From Poa pratensis (Eukaryota > Streptophyta > Magnoliopsida > Poales > Poaceae): a stretch of DNA of 64,000 nucleotides. Below the pieces are notes generated by a model, which was given only the letters and a program-made list of their open reading frames with translations, was not told the origin of the DNA and ran no database searches. This document shows, one piece after another, positions 1-11,029 of the stretch (position 1 is the first letter of the stretch; the number at the start of each line of letters is the position of its first letter). The stretch is from positions 42,375,665 through 42,439,664 of the forward strand of contig CAMZMU010000020.1 of the NCBI GenBank assembly GCA_947311845.1, in the 5' to 3' direction. The translations under genes were made by a program, and so were the position numbers.

Positions 1-1
1 C

Positions 2-1449
2 ATTTCGATTTCTAACAACTTAACCTCTACCTCTAGTGTGTTCTCTTATTGTGTGGTAGGTTCCGTGAATGATGAAACGCCACTACTCGACTTGACGGTG
101 CCTCAAATGGAGAAGATGTACATGGAGGATGATGATGATGCCACCCCATGTCTACTTCAAGATGGACAAGTCGGCTACATGGAAGCCCCTACTACTTCAA
201 CACCTACTTCACATGACGGGAATACAAAGGTATGGGTGTTGATGTGACCATGATCCCGCTAGTGGACATGATGAACTATGGTTGTTTGCATGCTATGGAT
301 GATTTTCTTGCCCCATCATATGATTCGTTCTTATTCCCTTGTGATACTTTGTTTGAAACCAATGTTGATCATGTGGAATTACCAATTTGTGATGATTTTG
401 CCATGAGCATGCCTTGTTTTGAGTGTTTCTACTTTTCTCCATTGTTGCTTGCAATATGTTGAACAATTCTTCTTTCACATGTGTTGCTTGCGATAATGTT
501 GAAATGATTGATAATGAGATTGCCCCCATAGCTTTCTCACATGTTGGAGATGTTTCGTTTTCTCTTATGGACCTTGTTCCATCCTTCACTTTGCATAGTG
601 ACTATCCACATATGTCATATTTTCCAATTGATTTTGATGTGGTTGGTGATGTGCAAATGAAGAGACACTTCATGATGGATGATGTGTTCATATACCGTGC
701 ACACAACTTCTTCATATGTTGCCTTGTGTGTGCCGGTAAACGCATGATAATGTCAACCTCAATTGAACATGAGTTGACAATACGAGCTCTTGAGAGCATA
801 CATGTGAGTAGTGGATTGAATCCAACTCTCAAATCTTTCTCATGTTTTGCATCAAACAAGTTGAACAATTTCTCTTGCTTATGGTTTGCTTGCAATCATG
901 ATGGTGTTCTTGGTCTCTCCTTGACAAGCATGTTTCCTTGATCTTTCACATGGATGATTTATGTGTTGCCACAAATATGATGAACACTTGTTCTTTCCAA
1001 TGGCTTGTTTGCAACCATAATGACATTTTGTGCATGTCTTGTCATGAGTTTATTGGTTTCTACCAATTTGGTGTTGCAACAAATATGTTGAAAACTTGCT
1101 CTTTCATATGCTTTGTTTGCCACCATGATGATATTTTGGACACTCTTCATTGTGTGCTTTTCATGGAGTTTTTGTATTTCCACACTTTGAAGGTGTTCCA
1201 TTGGATTGTTGGCACTTTGACCTTGCACTTGCACTGCCTCTTCATATTGTTGTGTTGTGCTAACGGTGCTATGAAAAAGAATGGACATGTCATTGTTGAT
1301 ATGCTCCTCTTTCTTGCAAACACATGGTTTGCTTGGTCTTTGGTGTTTGTAGACATGGTGAATTCCAATTCTTCGACAACACATCTACCTCCTTTGCATG
1401 GTGATGACGAGCAAGAGTCGAGGATGACTCTTTTTAAAGGGAGGGGAGG
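2..1449 (+). pseudogene. Gag-like accessory frame, C-terminal half, frameshifted (element A)
   Basis: Open stretches at 38-247, 232-462, 423-941 and 938-2182 overlap in different frames and together match one long frame seen in E (58398-59494, minus) and in G2 (29500-30333, minus). Small indels near 235, 450 and 940 break it. The first part is acidic (METs, Asp runs, VPQMEKMYMEDD). The second part carries at least four copies of a Cys-containing motif of the form NxCSFxxLVCNHxDI, near 452, 852, 972 and 1080. The last part (EQESRMTLFKG at about 1411-1443) matches the pol tail of autonomous relatives and leads into the LTR. Function is unknown; no enzymatic motif is visible. Confidence 0.65.
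1436..1449 (+). other. Polypurine tract of element A
   Basis: AAAGGGAGGGGAGG lies immediately before the LTR start TGATGTAGCCC. It is the expected plus-strand primer for reverse transcription and fixes the LTR boundary at 1450. Confidence 0.85.
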
Positions 1450-2453
1450 TGATGTAGCCCAAGTCACGTCCATCACCATGTCAAGCACTCCAACATATCA
1501 CAAGGCGACATTGAGCTTAAAGGTGAACTCTTTCCTCTACGAGATCCCATTTCGTGCCCCTTTGAATGGTATACTACTTGAGCATCTACCCCTTTGTTAT
1601 GCTAGGTATCACATGACGAGTACGGCCATCCGGAAGATGCCGAGGAAGCCAAAGAGTCAAGACCATCCAAGGCGTACGCATGGAAGAGGAGGAGAAAGCG
1701 ACAAGACGAAGTTGAAGAAGATGGCAAAATCTGTCAGGCCGGCCTCCAGCCCGGCCACCAGCCCGTCCTCCAGGCCTGCAGCCCGGCCTCCAGCCCGGCC
1801 TAGGCTGGTTTCCTGGCCGGCCACCTTCCAGAGCCATCCGGCCTCCAGGCCAGCCTCCAGCCCGGTTTACAGTGGAAGCAGCCGGCCCTCAGCCCGGCCT
1901 TCAGGCCGGCCTCCAGCCCGGCCAAAACCGGATCACAGACCGGTCTCCCAGATTACACATGTCCTGCACCCGTTTTGTACTAAGACTATAAATACCCCTT
2001 GGTTGCCTAGGGTTAGAGAAAGACTATGTTTTGAGATTAGAGTAGAGCTAGGCTCCCCACCTCAAGACGTCTCCTTCCTCCCCTTGCGGGGATGGTTCCT
2101 CCTGTTGTGGAGAAGATCCCTGCCTGGATTCAAGACCTCTACTTGTAGTTTGACTACTCGCCAATCTTTCATCTTCGGGTGACTTTATTGGAGCGGTTCG
2201 GTTGACCGTTGGAGAAACAACCATCCAAGATCCCTTCTTGTATCTACTTGCCGATCTCCCACCTTCGTGTGGATTCTATTGGGCCGGTTGGACCGACCAG
2301 TAAGGGAAACGGTTCTTGTATCTTGTGTGTGTTCTTGTGTTCGGGGCGTTCATCTTGGTGTTCTTCGTGTTCCTCATGTTCTTGCGTGCGTTCGTCCACA
2401 TCCTCCGTCAATCCGTGAAGATCGGGCCACCCTAGTAGTCCCGTACTACACCA
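1450..2453 (+). repeat. 3' LTR of element A
   Basis: About 1.0 kb, running from TGATGTAGCCC to CTACACCA. The first 250 bp keep an open frame (KVNSFLYEIPFRAPLNGIL), the LTR-coded tail also found in G1, G2 and E. The U3 at about 1735-1925 is a dense array of GGCCGG-centred palindromes alternating with CCAGCC. A TATA box follows at 1987, then a GA-rich R/U5 block (AGATCCCTGCCTGG, about 2112) and the U5 end (GGATTCTATTGGGCCGGTTGG, 2270s) shared with the minus-strand LTRs at 25433, 26425, 33358, 37762 and 56892. Confidence 0.85.
1987..1993 (+). promoter_or_regulatory. TATA box of LTR A
   Basis: TATAAAT sits just downstream of the U3 palindrome array and upstream of the conserved GTTAGAGAAAGACTATG block. 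The same layout appears in every related LTR here, so it is the probable pol II promoter core of the element. Confidence 0.65.
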
Positions 2454-2948
2454 CCTAGCCATCTAGGAGTATACGGACCCTCCTTACATCACTGACCCAC
2501 ATGCACCCTCCCAGCCATCTAGGAGTATCAGTAGCACTTTTAGGTCGTCCTAAAGCACATGCGACAATCCTAGCCATATGGACCCCCGTGGACCCCTCCT
2601 AACCATCTAGGAGTATACGGACCCCCTTACGTCATCTGACCCACGTGCACCCCTCCCAGCCATCTAGGTTTATTAGTAGCACTTTTAGGTCATCCTAAAG
2701 CACGTGCGACAATCCTAGCCATATGGACCCCCGTGGACCCCTCCTAACCATCTAGGAGTATACGGACCCCCTTACGTCATCTGACCCACGACTCCTCCCA
2801 GCCATCTAGGAGTATCAGTAGCACTTTTAGGTCATCCTAAAGCACGTGCGACAATCCTAGCCATATGGACCCCCGTGGACTCCTCCTAGCCATCTAGGAG
2901 TATACAGACCCTCCTTACGTCATCTGACCCACGTGCACCCCTCCCAGC
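2454..2948. repeat. Satellite block S1, about 145-bp monomers
   Basis: About 3.4 head-to-tail monomers recognisable by AGCCATCTAGGAGTATCAG, CTAAAGCACGTGCGACAATC, GGACCCCCGTGGACCC and ACGTCATCTGACCCACGTGC. It is a short island between the end of element A and the start of element B and is continuous in sequence with S2 once B is removed. Confidence 0.97.
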
Positions 2949-3842
2949 TGATGAGGACATCCATACACTTGACACATCTTCACCTCATGATGATGATCAC
3001 CAAGTTGCTGCAAAGAAGTCCAATGATGAAATCAGAATTGGTCCTATTACAAGAGCTCGTGCAAAGCTATTAGAACAACAGGTGAACTCACTCCTAATAG
3101 AATCTGAATATTTCGTTAATGAGAATTGTTTACTGCCTAAGTCTTTGTTTGTGTGCATACTCAGGTTTGTTGAAGAAGAAGGCATAGCACAAGGCAGCGA
3201 GGAGCTGCAGCATTTGGAGCAAGAGGATCAAGGCGTGGAGTACACAACTGAAGAGGACGCGAGGGAGGAGAGGGAGGCAGCGTCCAAGGGCCAGGGAGGC
3301 CACCACGCCACACATGGGCAGGCGCCACATCAGGCCTGCGTGCCTTAAGGCTGAACCCAAACCTTTGGGTCAGTTTGTATCTAGTTTGGGTCGAACCAAT
3401 TTGAGTCCAAGTCGGGTGGGTTGCACCGGGTCGGTACTGTAGCTACAGTACGACGCTACAGTACGCCCCACCCCTTCATATATACTAGTCCAGCGCCATA
3501 GAGGGTTTAGACCACGTTAAAATTAAAACCCTAGTTTTAGTTGAACAGCGAAAGCTTTCCTCTGAAATTTTACATCTCCAATTCGTATTGATCTGGAGAG
3601 TTGAACATCAATTGAAGTGTGATCTGTTTCTACCATTGGGAATTAGTAGATTGCAATTATACCGTTTCGTGGTCGACGGCTACGTGCGCAAGTGTGTGAA
3701 GTCGTGAATATCCGAAGGGTAGAGAGCTGCTGCATTGGCATCAGGGATCTAGCAAGGAGAGTTCATCGGTGACACCAAGTTATCTATCATCGTTCATCCA
3801 CCATCGACGTGCTCAACGAGAAGATCGGGCCGCCCCATATCA
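2949..3842 (+). repeat. 5' LTR of element B
   Basis: 894 bp, TG to CA. It matches the 3' LTR at 10576-11461 closely, with scattered substitutions and single-base indels, so the insertion is not brand new but not ancient. It holds the coding-like block GPITRARAKLLEQQVNSLL (about 3043-3099), an AT-rich TATA-like stretch (CATATATACTAG near 3478), the paired CTGTAGCTACAG motif near 3438 and the U5 end GATCGGGCCGCCCC. Confidence 0.95.
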
Positions 3843-3845
3843 TCT

Positions 3846-3855
3846 TGGTATTAGA
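3846..3855 (+). other. Primer binding site of element B
   Basis: TGGTATTAGA begins three bases after the 5' LTR. The sister element C has TGGTATCAGA at the same place, which complements the 3' end of plant initiator Met-tRNA. B carries one C-to-T change. Confidence 0.7.
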
Positions 3856-5056
3856 TTTCCAGGTTTCCTCGGTGAGCATCCACATATCCACCCCGTAGAT
3901 TAATTTGTGTTTTTATTCCTATCCAGAAAAAGCCAAAAAAAAAATTAGGTTTAGTTCCTGCCATAGCCATAGATCAACCCAATTTGCTTCTTCTAGTTGT
4001 TGTTTGTGTTGATCATTGCGTCACCGTTTTTTCTGTTTTTAGTTTCGAGTTGGTCTAGTTAGGGTTAGGGTTCTTTTTGTGTTCGGTTTGAGTTGTTTTT
4101 TATCTTCGAGTCCATATCAAAAATCCCAAAAAAATTAGTTCCGGAGTCCTCGTCTAGTTTTGTTTCCGAGTTGGGTTCGAGTTCTGCCGCGGCACGCAAG
4201 ATCGTTGATTCCATGCCGCGAACCGATCCCTAATCGGACTCATCTCCTGTTTTCCTTGCCGAGGGTCCGAGTCGCGCTGGTTTTTGCTGCCGCGCCCGCC
4301 AGTTTACACGCGCGTGTCCTGCTTCTACTCCAAATCGGAGTCCGAGTCTGCTACGGTACAACACTGTTTCTTTTACGTTGTTGAGTCTAGTCTTTTCCAA
4401 CTTTCTTAGGTTTTCATATTTGATCTTTGTGAGACTTAGCCACATCCTTTCCACAGCAGAAATTTAGGTACATTACCCATAAGACTAGCTGTTTTTATTG
4501 CTCACAGGCTGCTCAATAGCTACAGTGCGTGAAAAGTACCAGAATATACAAAAGAGAGAGTATAAAAAAAAAGAAGAAAAATAAGAGAGAAAAGAGGCCT
4601 GAAAATTTGTTGCTGGTTGCTGCAAGTTGGTGCTGTTTTACATCGCTGTTTGCACTCGTACTTTGAGCAATCTTGTGCCTGTTTTTATTGAGCTTGGCTA
4701 GTGTCTTTCGAGTGCATTGCAACAAATTCTTCCACATAGTTGCGTGCCACATTTGTCTCCATAATTGTGTGAGTTCCGTAGGTGATTTCTGTATCACACA
4801 AACAGCAAATAGGTTTTGTAAGTTGGTGTTGTTAGAATTCCATACCTACAGCTCCACTATAAATAACCCTGCTTTGTCGTGTGACCGTTCTCATACCCTG
4901 ATTTCACTTCGTCACATCAGTGCATTTAGTCATCTCTACGATCGGGTACGCATTGCTATTCGCTTTGGAATTTTCAGATTACCTTTTCTTGTTGTTCTGA
5001 GTGAGTTGTGAATGTGCCACCATATAGATTTTGATTTTTGCACTAACCTACTAATC
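3856..5056 (+). other. Untranslated leader of element B
   Basis: About 1.2 kb between primer site and gag ATG with no credible gene. It is rich in T-runs and short A-runs and contains no long open frame related to known proteins. Element C has only about 150 bp here and lacks the segment corresponding to 3988-5041. The segment is bounded by TTTGC on both sides. Confidence 0.7.
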
Positions 5057-7160
5057 ATGTCTTCTAGTGATGAGATTGTGATGCAGAAAAAGGATGGGGA
5101 TACTACTGTTACATGGAGCGACTATGAGCATTTGTGTGATCACTTGACTGGGATGTGATATGGGGTGGCCCGATCTTCTCAGTAAGCGGCGGTGGTGATG
5201 ATGATGATGGATAGATAACTTGTATGTCGCCGATGAACTCTCCTCGCTTGATCCCTGATGCCAATGCAGCAACTCTCAACCCTTTGGATATTCACAACGT
5301 CACACACTTGCGCACGTAGCCGTCGACCACGAAACGGTATAATTGCAATTCACTAATTCCCAATGGAACAGCGGATCACACTTAACTTGCAGTATATAAT
5401 CTCCAGATCGAAACGAATTGGAGACGATGATTCAAGATGAATGCTTACAGCAGTCTCATGAACTAGGGTTTTGTTTAAACGTGGTCTACCTCATCTATGG
5501 CGGCTGGCCTAGCTTATAAAGGGGTGGGGAGTACTGTTCACGCGCACTGTAGCTACAGTACCGACCCGATGCAACCCGACTTGGACTCAAACTGGTTCGA
5601 CCCAAAACTGATACAAACTGGTCCAAGAGGTTTGGACTCAGCCTTATAGCTCGCAGGCCCAATAATATGGTGCGCCCCATAAGGCTGCACGCTGGACTTC
5701 CTCTTCATGCTGTGGCGTCGGCCTCCCTCTCTTCCCTCACGCCATGTTGTATGATCTTCAGTTCTGCACCCATGCCTCGCTCCCTTCCATGCTGCAACTC
5801 CTTGCTCCCTCGTGCCATGCCTTCATGTCCAATGTATCTAACAATGCATACACACAAAGATTTAGGCAGTATAAAGCTCTCATTGAAATAAATAGCATTA
5901 TCAACTAAGAGGGAATTCACCTGTTGCTCTAGTAACTTAGCACGAGCTCTTGTAATTGGTCCAATCCTGATTTCATCATTGGACATCTTCTTTGCAGCAA
6001 TGGATTGTTCATCTTCATGGATTGGAGATGGATCAAGTGTAGGGATGTCCTCATCAGGATGTTTGAAAAGCCGGCTACCACAATTGACGGCGATATACAA
6101 GCGATGCAGCTCAAGTTGGAAGCAACTGAAACCACTGTGAATACCATACAAACCAAGGTGGATACTCTCCAAACGAGTGTGCAAACCTTACAGCAATCCA
6201 TTGATGCTTTGCGCCATACTTTGGACCAAAGACAGCCGAACCAACAACAATTTGATGATGCTCTTGATGATGACAGTGTGCATGGAGAAAATATGAATGC
6301 TAATGGCCGTGGGCGTGTTCATCCTAATCAGGCCCGTGGTTTGGGACGTGCTCAGCGTGTACCTCTCCAAGCACAAGATGATGGGCTCGGCAAACCCAAG
6401 TTTTCTATTCCACGGTTTGAGGGTTCTCCGGATGTGGAAGAATATCTTACATGGGAGCTGAAGATAGAAAAATTATGGCGTTTACATGACTATACAGAAG
6501 ATAGGAAGGTCAAGCTTGCTTCTTCTGAATTTGATGGATATGCATTGCGTTGGTGGGATAGTATTGTGCAAAACCGTCGAGATGACAATGAGGTTCCTGT
6601 TCTTACATGGCGTGAGATGAAGGCTGTTATGAGAGCTCGTTTTGTGCCCTCTAATTATTTGCGTTCAGTTTTTGACAAGTTGACACAATTGAAGCAAGGG
6701 ACTATGACGGTTGATGCATATTACATGGAGATGGAGATGTTGTTGCAGCGTGCACTGTTCGGGAATCTGTTGAGATGACTATGCAGCGATTTCTTCATGG
6801 ATTAAAATTCACCATCAAGGGAATTGTGAGACATCACCATTACACCACTATGAATGAGCTGTTACACCATGCAAGGGAGGCTGAATCAGCTAGCTGAAGA
6901 GGCACAATACAAAGCAAGATACACTAGTTCTGGGCGTTTCTCTAGTAGGGCGCCAACACCATCGGCTGTACCAATGGAGGGGCAGTCCAGCCGTGCCTCT
7001 CCTCTTATTCTAAGCCAGCCTCCAATGCTCCTGTGTCAAGAGGCCAGCCGCACCTGCTGCTAGTGCTGATTCGTCTATGTCTACAGCACGCAATAGGGAC
7101 ATGAATTGCCACACATGTGGGGGCAAAGGGCACTTCAAGAGAGATGTCCCAACAGGAAAG
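5057..7160 (+). pseudogene. gag of element B, split by a solo LTR and frameshifted
   Basis: The ATG at 5057 opens 33 codons ending in GGG ATG at 5155, where a solo LTR (5156-6056) interrupts. The same frame resumes after the second GGATG copy at 6062 and runs to 6778. The capsid-like Retrotrans_gag region is at about 6400-6750 (FSIPRFEGSPDVEEYLTWEL, then YALRWWDS and LTWREMKAVMRARFVP). Single-base indels near 6752 and 6890 shift the frame. The zinc knuckle NCHTCGGKGHFKRD at about 7100-7145 (CX2CX4HX4C) loses its last Cys through a one-base deletion; element C retains FKRDCPNKK. Gag would form the particle and bind element RNA; this copy cannot make a complete protein. Confidence 0.85.
5156..6056 (-). 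mobile_element. Solo LTR of a B-related subfamily, inserted reversed in gag of B
   Basis: On the plus strand it reads TGATATGGGGTGGCC to GATGTCCTCATCA, the reverse complement of a B-type LTR. The 5-bp flanks are GGATG (5151-5155) and GGATG (6057-6061), an exact target duplication. No internal sequence remains, so the parent element was lost by LTR-LTR recombination. Its minus-strand coding-like block (IGPITRARAKLLEQQVNSLL, about 5910-5970) resembles that of B, but the surrounding sequence is clearly diverged, so it is a separate subfamily. Confidence 0.95.
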
Positions 7161-7790
7161 TCATGCTTATTAATGAGAACAATGAATATGAAACAGGTGA
7201 TGATGCTGATCCTAATGATGATGATGATGATGGCTATACAAGTGATGGTGCCATGGATGCTTTTGCTTGCAGCCCCTGTTATTGTTGTTTCACCACGCAC
7301 TTTGAGTGTACAGCCACATGTGGATTCTCAGCGTTGCAATCTGTTTCAAACAAAAGCACTTGTTGGCCCCAATAAAGCTTGCAAAGTTATATTGATGGAG
7401 GTAGCTGCAGGAATCTTGCAAGTAAAGAGTTGTGTGCTAAACTGAAATTGACATATATACCTCATCCCAATCCATACTATATTCAGTGGTTAAGTGATAA
7501 TGGTGAGATGAAGGTGAGCACATGGTACGTGTGAATTTTGAGATAGGACCATACAAGGATTCCATTGAGTTTGATGTGGTTCCTATGACTGTTTGTCACC
7601 TTTTATTGGGTCGGCCTTGGCTGTATGATCGCCATGTGCAACATAATGGCCGTGCCAATACATATCACTTGGAGTTCAAGGGCAAGAAAATTAATTTGCA
7701 GCCCATGTCACCGCAGGCCATAGTGAATGAGTCTCGTCAGAAAACAGAAGTAAACATAGAACAGCCACCGGGCGAGAGAAAATTGTAACA
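7161..7790 (+). pseudogene. Retropepsin-like protease region of element B
   Basis: Follows the zinc knuckle and an Asp-rich linker (about 7190-7235). The protease start is damaged: the equivalent of ACKVIIDGGSCRNLASK in element C reads through a frameshift near 7390-7430. The distal part is open at 7522-7788 (VNFEIGPYKDSIEFDVVPMT, CHLLLGRPWLYD), typical of the C-terminal half of gypsy aspartic proteases. It would process Gag-Pol. Frame breaks on both sides make it inactive as read. Confidence 0.75.
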
Positions 7791-7793
7791 GCT

Positions 7794-8842
7794 GTGAGTG
7801 ATATAACGAAAAGTGAGAGTGCTAATTTATTGATATTAGCCACCAAAGATGACATGAGAGAATTTAGTGAGGATCCTACAGCCATGCCTCTTGTGCTGAT
7901 GTACAAAGGCGAGGTTTTGGTTTCTAATGACATGCAACCTGTTTCTCTTGGTGTGTCTACTGTTTTGCAGGATTATGGCGATGTTTTTCCGGGATGTACC
8001 CGCAGGCCTGCCACCATTGCGTGGCATTGAGCATCAGATTGACCTCATCCGGGTGCCACTCCCCAACCGAGCGCCATATCGAACAAACCCCGACGAGACG
8101 AAAGAAATACAGCAACAAGTGCAAGCACTACTCGACAAAGGGTACATTCGTGTCTCTCTTAGTCCTTGTGCTGTTCCTGTAATTTTGGTTCCTAAAAAAG
8201 ATGGTACATGGCGTATGTGTGTAGATTGTAGAGCTATAAATAACATCACTATTCGATATCGTCATCCTATTCCACGCTTAGAAGATATGCTTGATGAATT
8301 GAGTGGTGCTGCTGTTTTCTCTAAGATTGATTTGCGTAGTGGATACCATCAAATTAGGATGAAAGAGGGGGATGAATGGAAAACTGCTTTCAAAACAAAA
8401 TTTGGTTTATATGAGTGGCTAGTTATGCCTTTTGGTCTTACTAATGCACCTAGCACATTCATGCGTTTAATGAATCATGTTTTGAGAGACTTCATTGGTA
8501 GATTTGTGGTTGTGTATTTTGATGATATACTTTTACAGCCGCACTGAATCTGAACATTGTGATCATCTTAGACAAGTTTTGCAAGTGTTGCGTGATGCTA
8601 AATTGTATGCTAATCTTGAGAAGTGCACGTTTGCAAAAGATAAGGTGATATTTCTGGGATACGTTGTATCTAAGCATGGGGTAGAAGTAGATTCATCTAA
8701 AATTGAAGCAATTCAAAATTGGCCTATTCCCATGAATGTGAGTCAACTTCGGAGTTTTCTCGGTCTTGCTGGTTTATAGACGTTTTGTGAGACTTTAGTA
8801 CTATTGCTGCATTGAATGATTAACTAAGAAAGGTGTACCTTT
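7794..8842 (+). pseudogene. Reverse transcriptase of element B
   Basis: The main open part is 7927-8547: [11 protein letters not shown], the fingers motif [46 protein letters not shown] and the catalytic YFDD at 8515-8526. A one-base change just after YFDDIL breaks the frame; the thumb continues at 8557-8779 ([28 protein letters not shown]). A further cluster of small deletions at 8778-8842 damages the connection to RNase H. All catalytic motifs can be seen, but in three frames. Confidence 0.9.
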
Positions 8843-8843
8843 T

Positions 8844-9266
8844 GTGTGGGGCGCTGCCCAAGACCTTGCTTTTGATGAGCTCAAACGTTTGCTTACTTCT
8901 GCACCATTACTTGCATTACCAGATTTTAATAAACAATTTGAAGTTGAGTGTGATGCTAGTGGTATAGGAATTGGTGGTGTTTTGATGCAAGAAGGTAGAC
9001 CTATTGCTTATTTCAGCGAGAAACTTTCTGGTGCTAGATTGAATTATGCTGTTTATGATAAAGAATTGTATGCGCTTGTTCGAGTTCTTGAGGTTTGGCA
9101 ACATTATTTGTGGCCAAAAGAATTTATCATACATTCTGATCATGAGGCTTTGAAATATCTGAAAGCTCAATCTAACTTGCATAGGCGTCTTGCTAAGTGG
9201 GTTGAGTTCATTGAATCGTTTCCCTACATCATTAAGCATAAGAAAGGGAAAGATAATTGTTGCTGA
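8844..9266 (+). pseudogene. RNase H of element B
   Basis: An open stretch of about 140 codons encodes a gypsy RNase [19 protein letters not shown] (first Asp), [15 protein letters not shown] (Glu) and [11 protein letters not shown] (second Asp). It ends KKGKDN, followed by a frameshift at about 9258, after which VADALSRKN starts the integrase region in the next frame. This domain would remove template RNA during cDNA synthesis. Confidence 0.88.
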
Positions 9267-10560
9267 TGCTCTCTCTAGGAAGAACATGTTATTGACACAT
9301 TTAGATGTTAAAATTCCTGGTTTAGAGAGTTTGTGTGATTTATATGCAACTGATCATGATTTTGCTGAACCATTTCGTTTGTGTATGCTCAAACAAGCAT
9401 GGGATAAGTTCCACATCCATGATAGATTTTTGTTTAGGGCTAACAAACTATGTGTTCCAGAATCGTCGGTGCGTTTGTTGTTGTTGCAGGAATCACATGA
9501 AGGTGGATTGATGGGTCACTTTGGGCGTGAGAAGACGTTACTCATGCTAGCTGATCACTTTTATTGGCCCAAGATGAGGCGTGACGTGGACAGATTTGTT
9601 AGGCGCTGTGTTACATGCAATACGTCCAAGTCCAAGCTGAAGCCTCACGGTTTGTATACACCACTACCTACACCTAACACGCCATGGGCAGATATTAGTA
9701 TGGATTTTGTGTTAGGTTTACCACGCACTAAAAGAGGACATGATAGTATTTTTGTGGTAGTGGATAGATTCTCTAAGATGGCACATTTTATTGCATGCCA
9801 CAAGAGCGACGATGCGTCGCATGTTGCTAATCTGTTTTTCAGGGACATCGTACGCATACATGGAGTACCTCGGACGATTGTTTCTGATCGTGATGTGAAG
9901 TTCATGAGCTACTTCTGGAAGACATTGTGGGGAAAGCTAGGAACGAAGCTGCTGTTCAGCACAACATGTCATCCTCAAACAGATGGTCAAACGGAGGTGG
10001 TGAATAGAACTTTGTCACAATTGCTGCGAGCTATGATCAAGAAAAATCTGCGTGAATGGGAGGAGTGTTTGCCACATGTTGAGTTTGCTTATAATCGAGC
10101 GGTGCACACTACTACTCAGCTTTGTCCTTTTGAGGTGGTGTATGGCTTCAAACCAATACACCACTAGATTTGCTGCCTCTTCCTTTGCATGAGAGAGTCA
10201 ATATGGAGGCATCAAAACGAGCAGATTATGTGAAGAAAATTCATGAGAAGACACGAGAGGCAATTGAGAAGAAAGGCAAGAACATTGCTGCTGCAAGAAA
10301 TCAATCACGCAAGCAAGTATTGTTTCAGCCTGGAGACATGGTTTGGGTGCATTTGCGCAAGGACAGATTTCCACACTTGAGGAGTTCCAAATTAAAGCCA
10401 CGTGGTGCTGGTCCTTATAAAGTTCTTGCAAGATAAATGACAATGCCTACTCGATTGATATTCCTATTCTGAGTTTGGTGCTGTTAGCAATAGCTTCAAC
10501 GTTGCTGATTTGTCACCATATGATGGAGAAGACCTTGGAGCGTCGAGGTCGACGCCTTTT
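9259..10560 (+). pseudogene. Integrase of element B
   Basis: The open frame 9190-10167 carries the HHCC zinc region (SHEGG, GHFGRE, then CVTC at about 9610-9620) and the DDE core: Asp in [11 protein letters not shown], Asp in [13 protein letters not shown] (about 9885-9920) and Glu in [12 protein letters not shown] (about 9980-10015). A small deletion near 10163 shifts the frame. The C-terminal module continues at 10170-10436 (MVWVHLRKDRFP, PRGAGPYKVLAR) and breaks again before the tail. It would insert the cDNA into the host chromosome. No clear classical chromodomain is visible, though the C-terminal extension is long. Confidence 0.88.
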
Positions 10561-11029
10561 GAAGGGGGGGGGAGATGATGAGGACATCCATACACTTGAC
10601 ACATCTTCACCTCATGATGATGATCACCAAGTTGCTGCAAAGAAGTCCAATGATGAAATCAGAATTGGTCCTATTACAAGAGCTCGTGCAAAGCTATTAG
10701 AACAACAGGTGAACTCACTCCTAATAGAATCTGAATATTTCGTTAATGAGAATTGTTTACTGCCTAAGTCTTTGTTTGTGTGCATACTCAGGTTTGTTGA
10801 ACAAGAAGGCATAGCACGAGGGAGCGAGGAGCTGCAGCATTGGAGCAAGAGGATCAAGGCGTGGAGTACACAAGCTGAAGAGGACGCGAGGGAGGAGAGG
10901 GAGGCAGCGTCCAAGGGCAGGGAGGCCACCACGCCACACATGGGCAGGCGCCACATCAGGCCTGCGTGCCTTAAGGCTGAACCCAACCCTTTGGGTCAGT
11001 TTGTATCTAGTTTGGGTCGAACCATTTGA
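10475..11029 (+). pseudogene. Pol C-terminal tail of element B, crossing into the 3' LTR
   Basis: One open frame passes through the polypurine tract (10561-10575) and continues for about 450 bp inside the LTR. After a GGGDDEDIHTLDT linker come GPITRARAKLLEQQVNSLL and CLLPKSLFVCILRFVEQEG. Equivalent LTR-coded blocks occur in C, D, H and, more diverged, in the non-autonomous LTRs. CRM-clade elements are known for such pol/LTR overlap. The last 60 or so codons are low-complexity and may not be translated in intact relatives. Confidence 0.7.
10561..10575 (+). other. Polypurine tract of element B
   Basis: A G-rich purine run (GAA, nine G, then AGA) directly precedes the 3' LTR start at 10576. Confidence 0.9.

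Larger units (their letters stand above)
1..2453 (+). mobile_element. Element A: 3' part of a non-autonomous gypsy-type LTR retrotransposon
   Basis: The left edge cuts this element. What remains is the 3' half of a gag-like accessory frame (to about 1449), a polypurine tract and a complete 3' LTR ending in ACACCA at 2453, directly followed by satellite (CCTAG). No pol is present. The same order (accessory frame, polypurine tract, LTR) recurs on the minus strand in element E at 56892-60992. The next bases, CCTAG, are the expected target duplication, but the partner copy lies outside the window. Assignment to a non-autonomous CRM-like gypsy group is inference from shared LTR ends and from the reading frame that crosses into the LTR. 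Confidence 0.8.

Noticed and set aside
38..2182. Accessory frames of element A as a host gene with a Cys-rich protein
   Set aside because: The same sequence occurs in E, G1 and G2 between LTRs and is multi-copy in this window alone.
4055..4075. TTAGGGTTAGGG-like stretch as telomeric repeat
   Set aside because: Only two units, not the plant TTTAGGG form, and located in the leader of element B.
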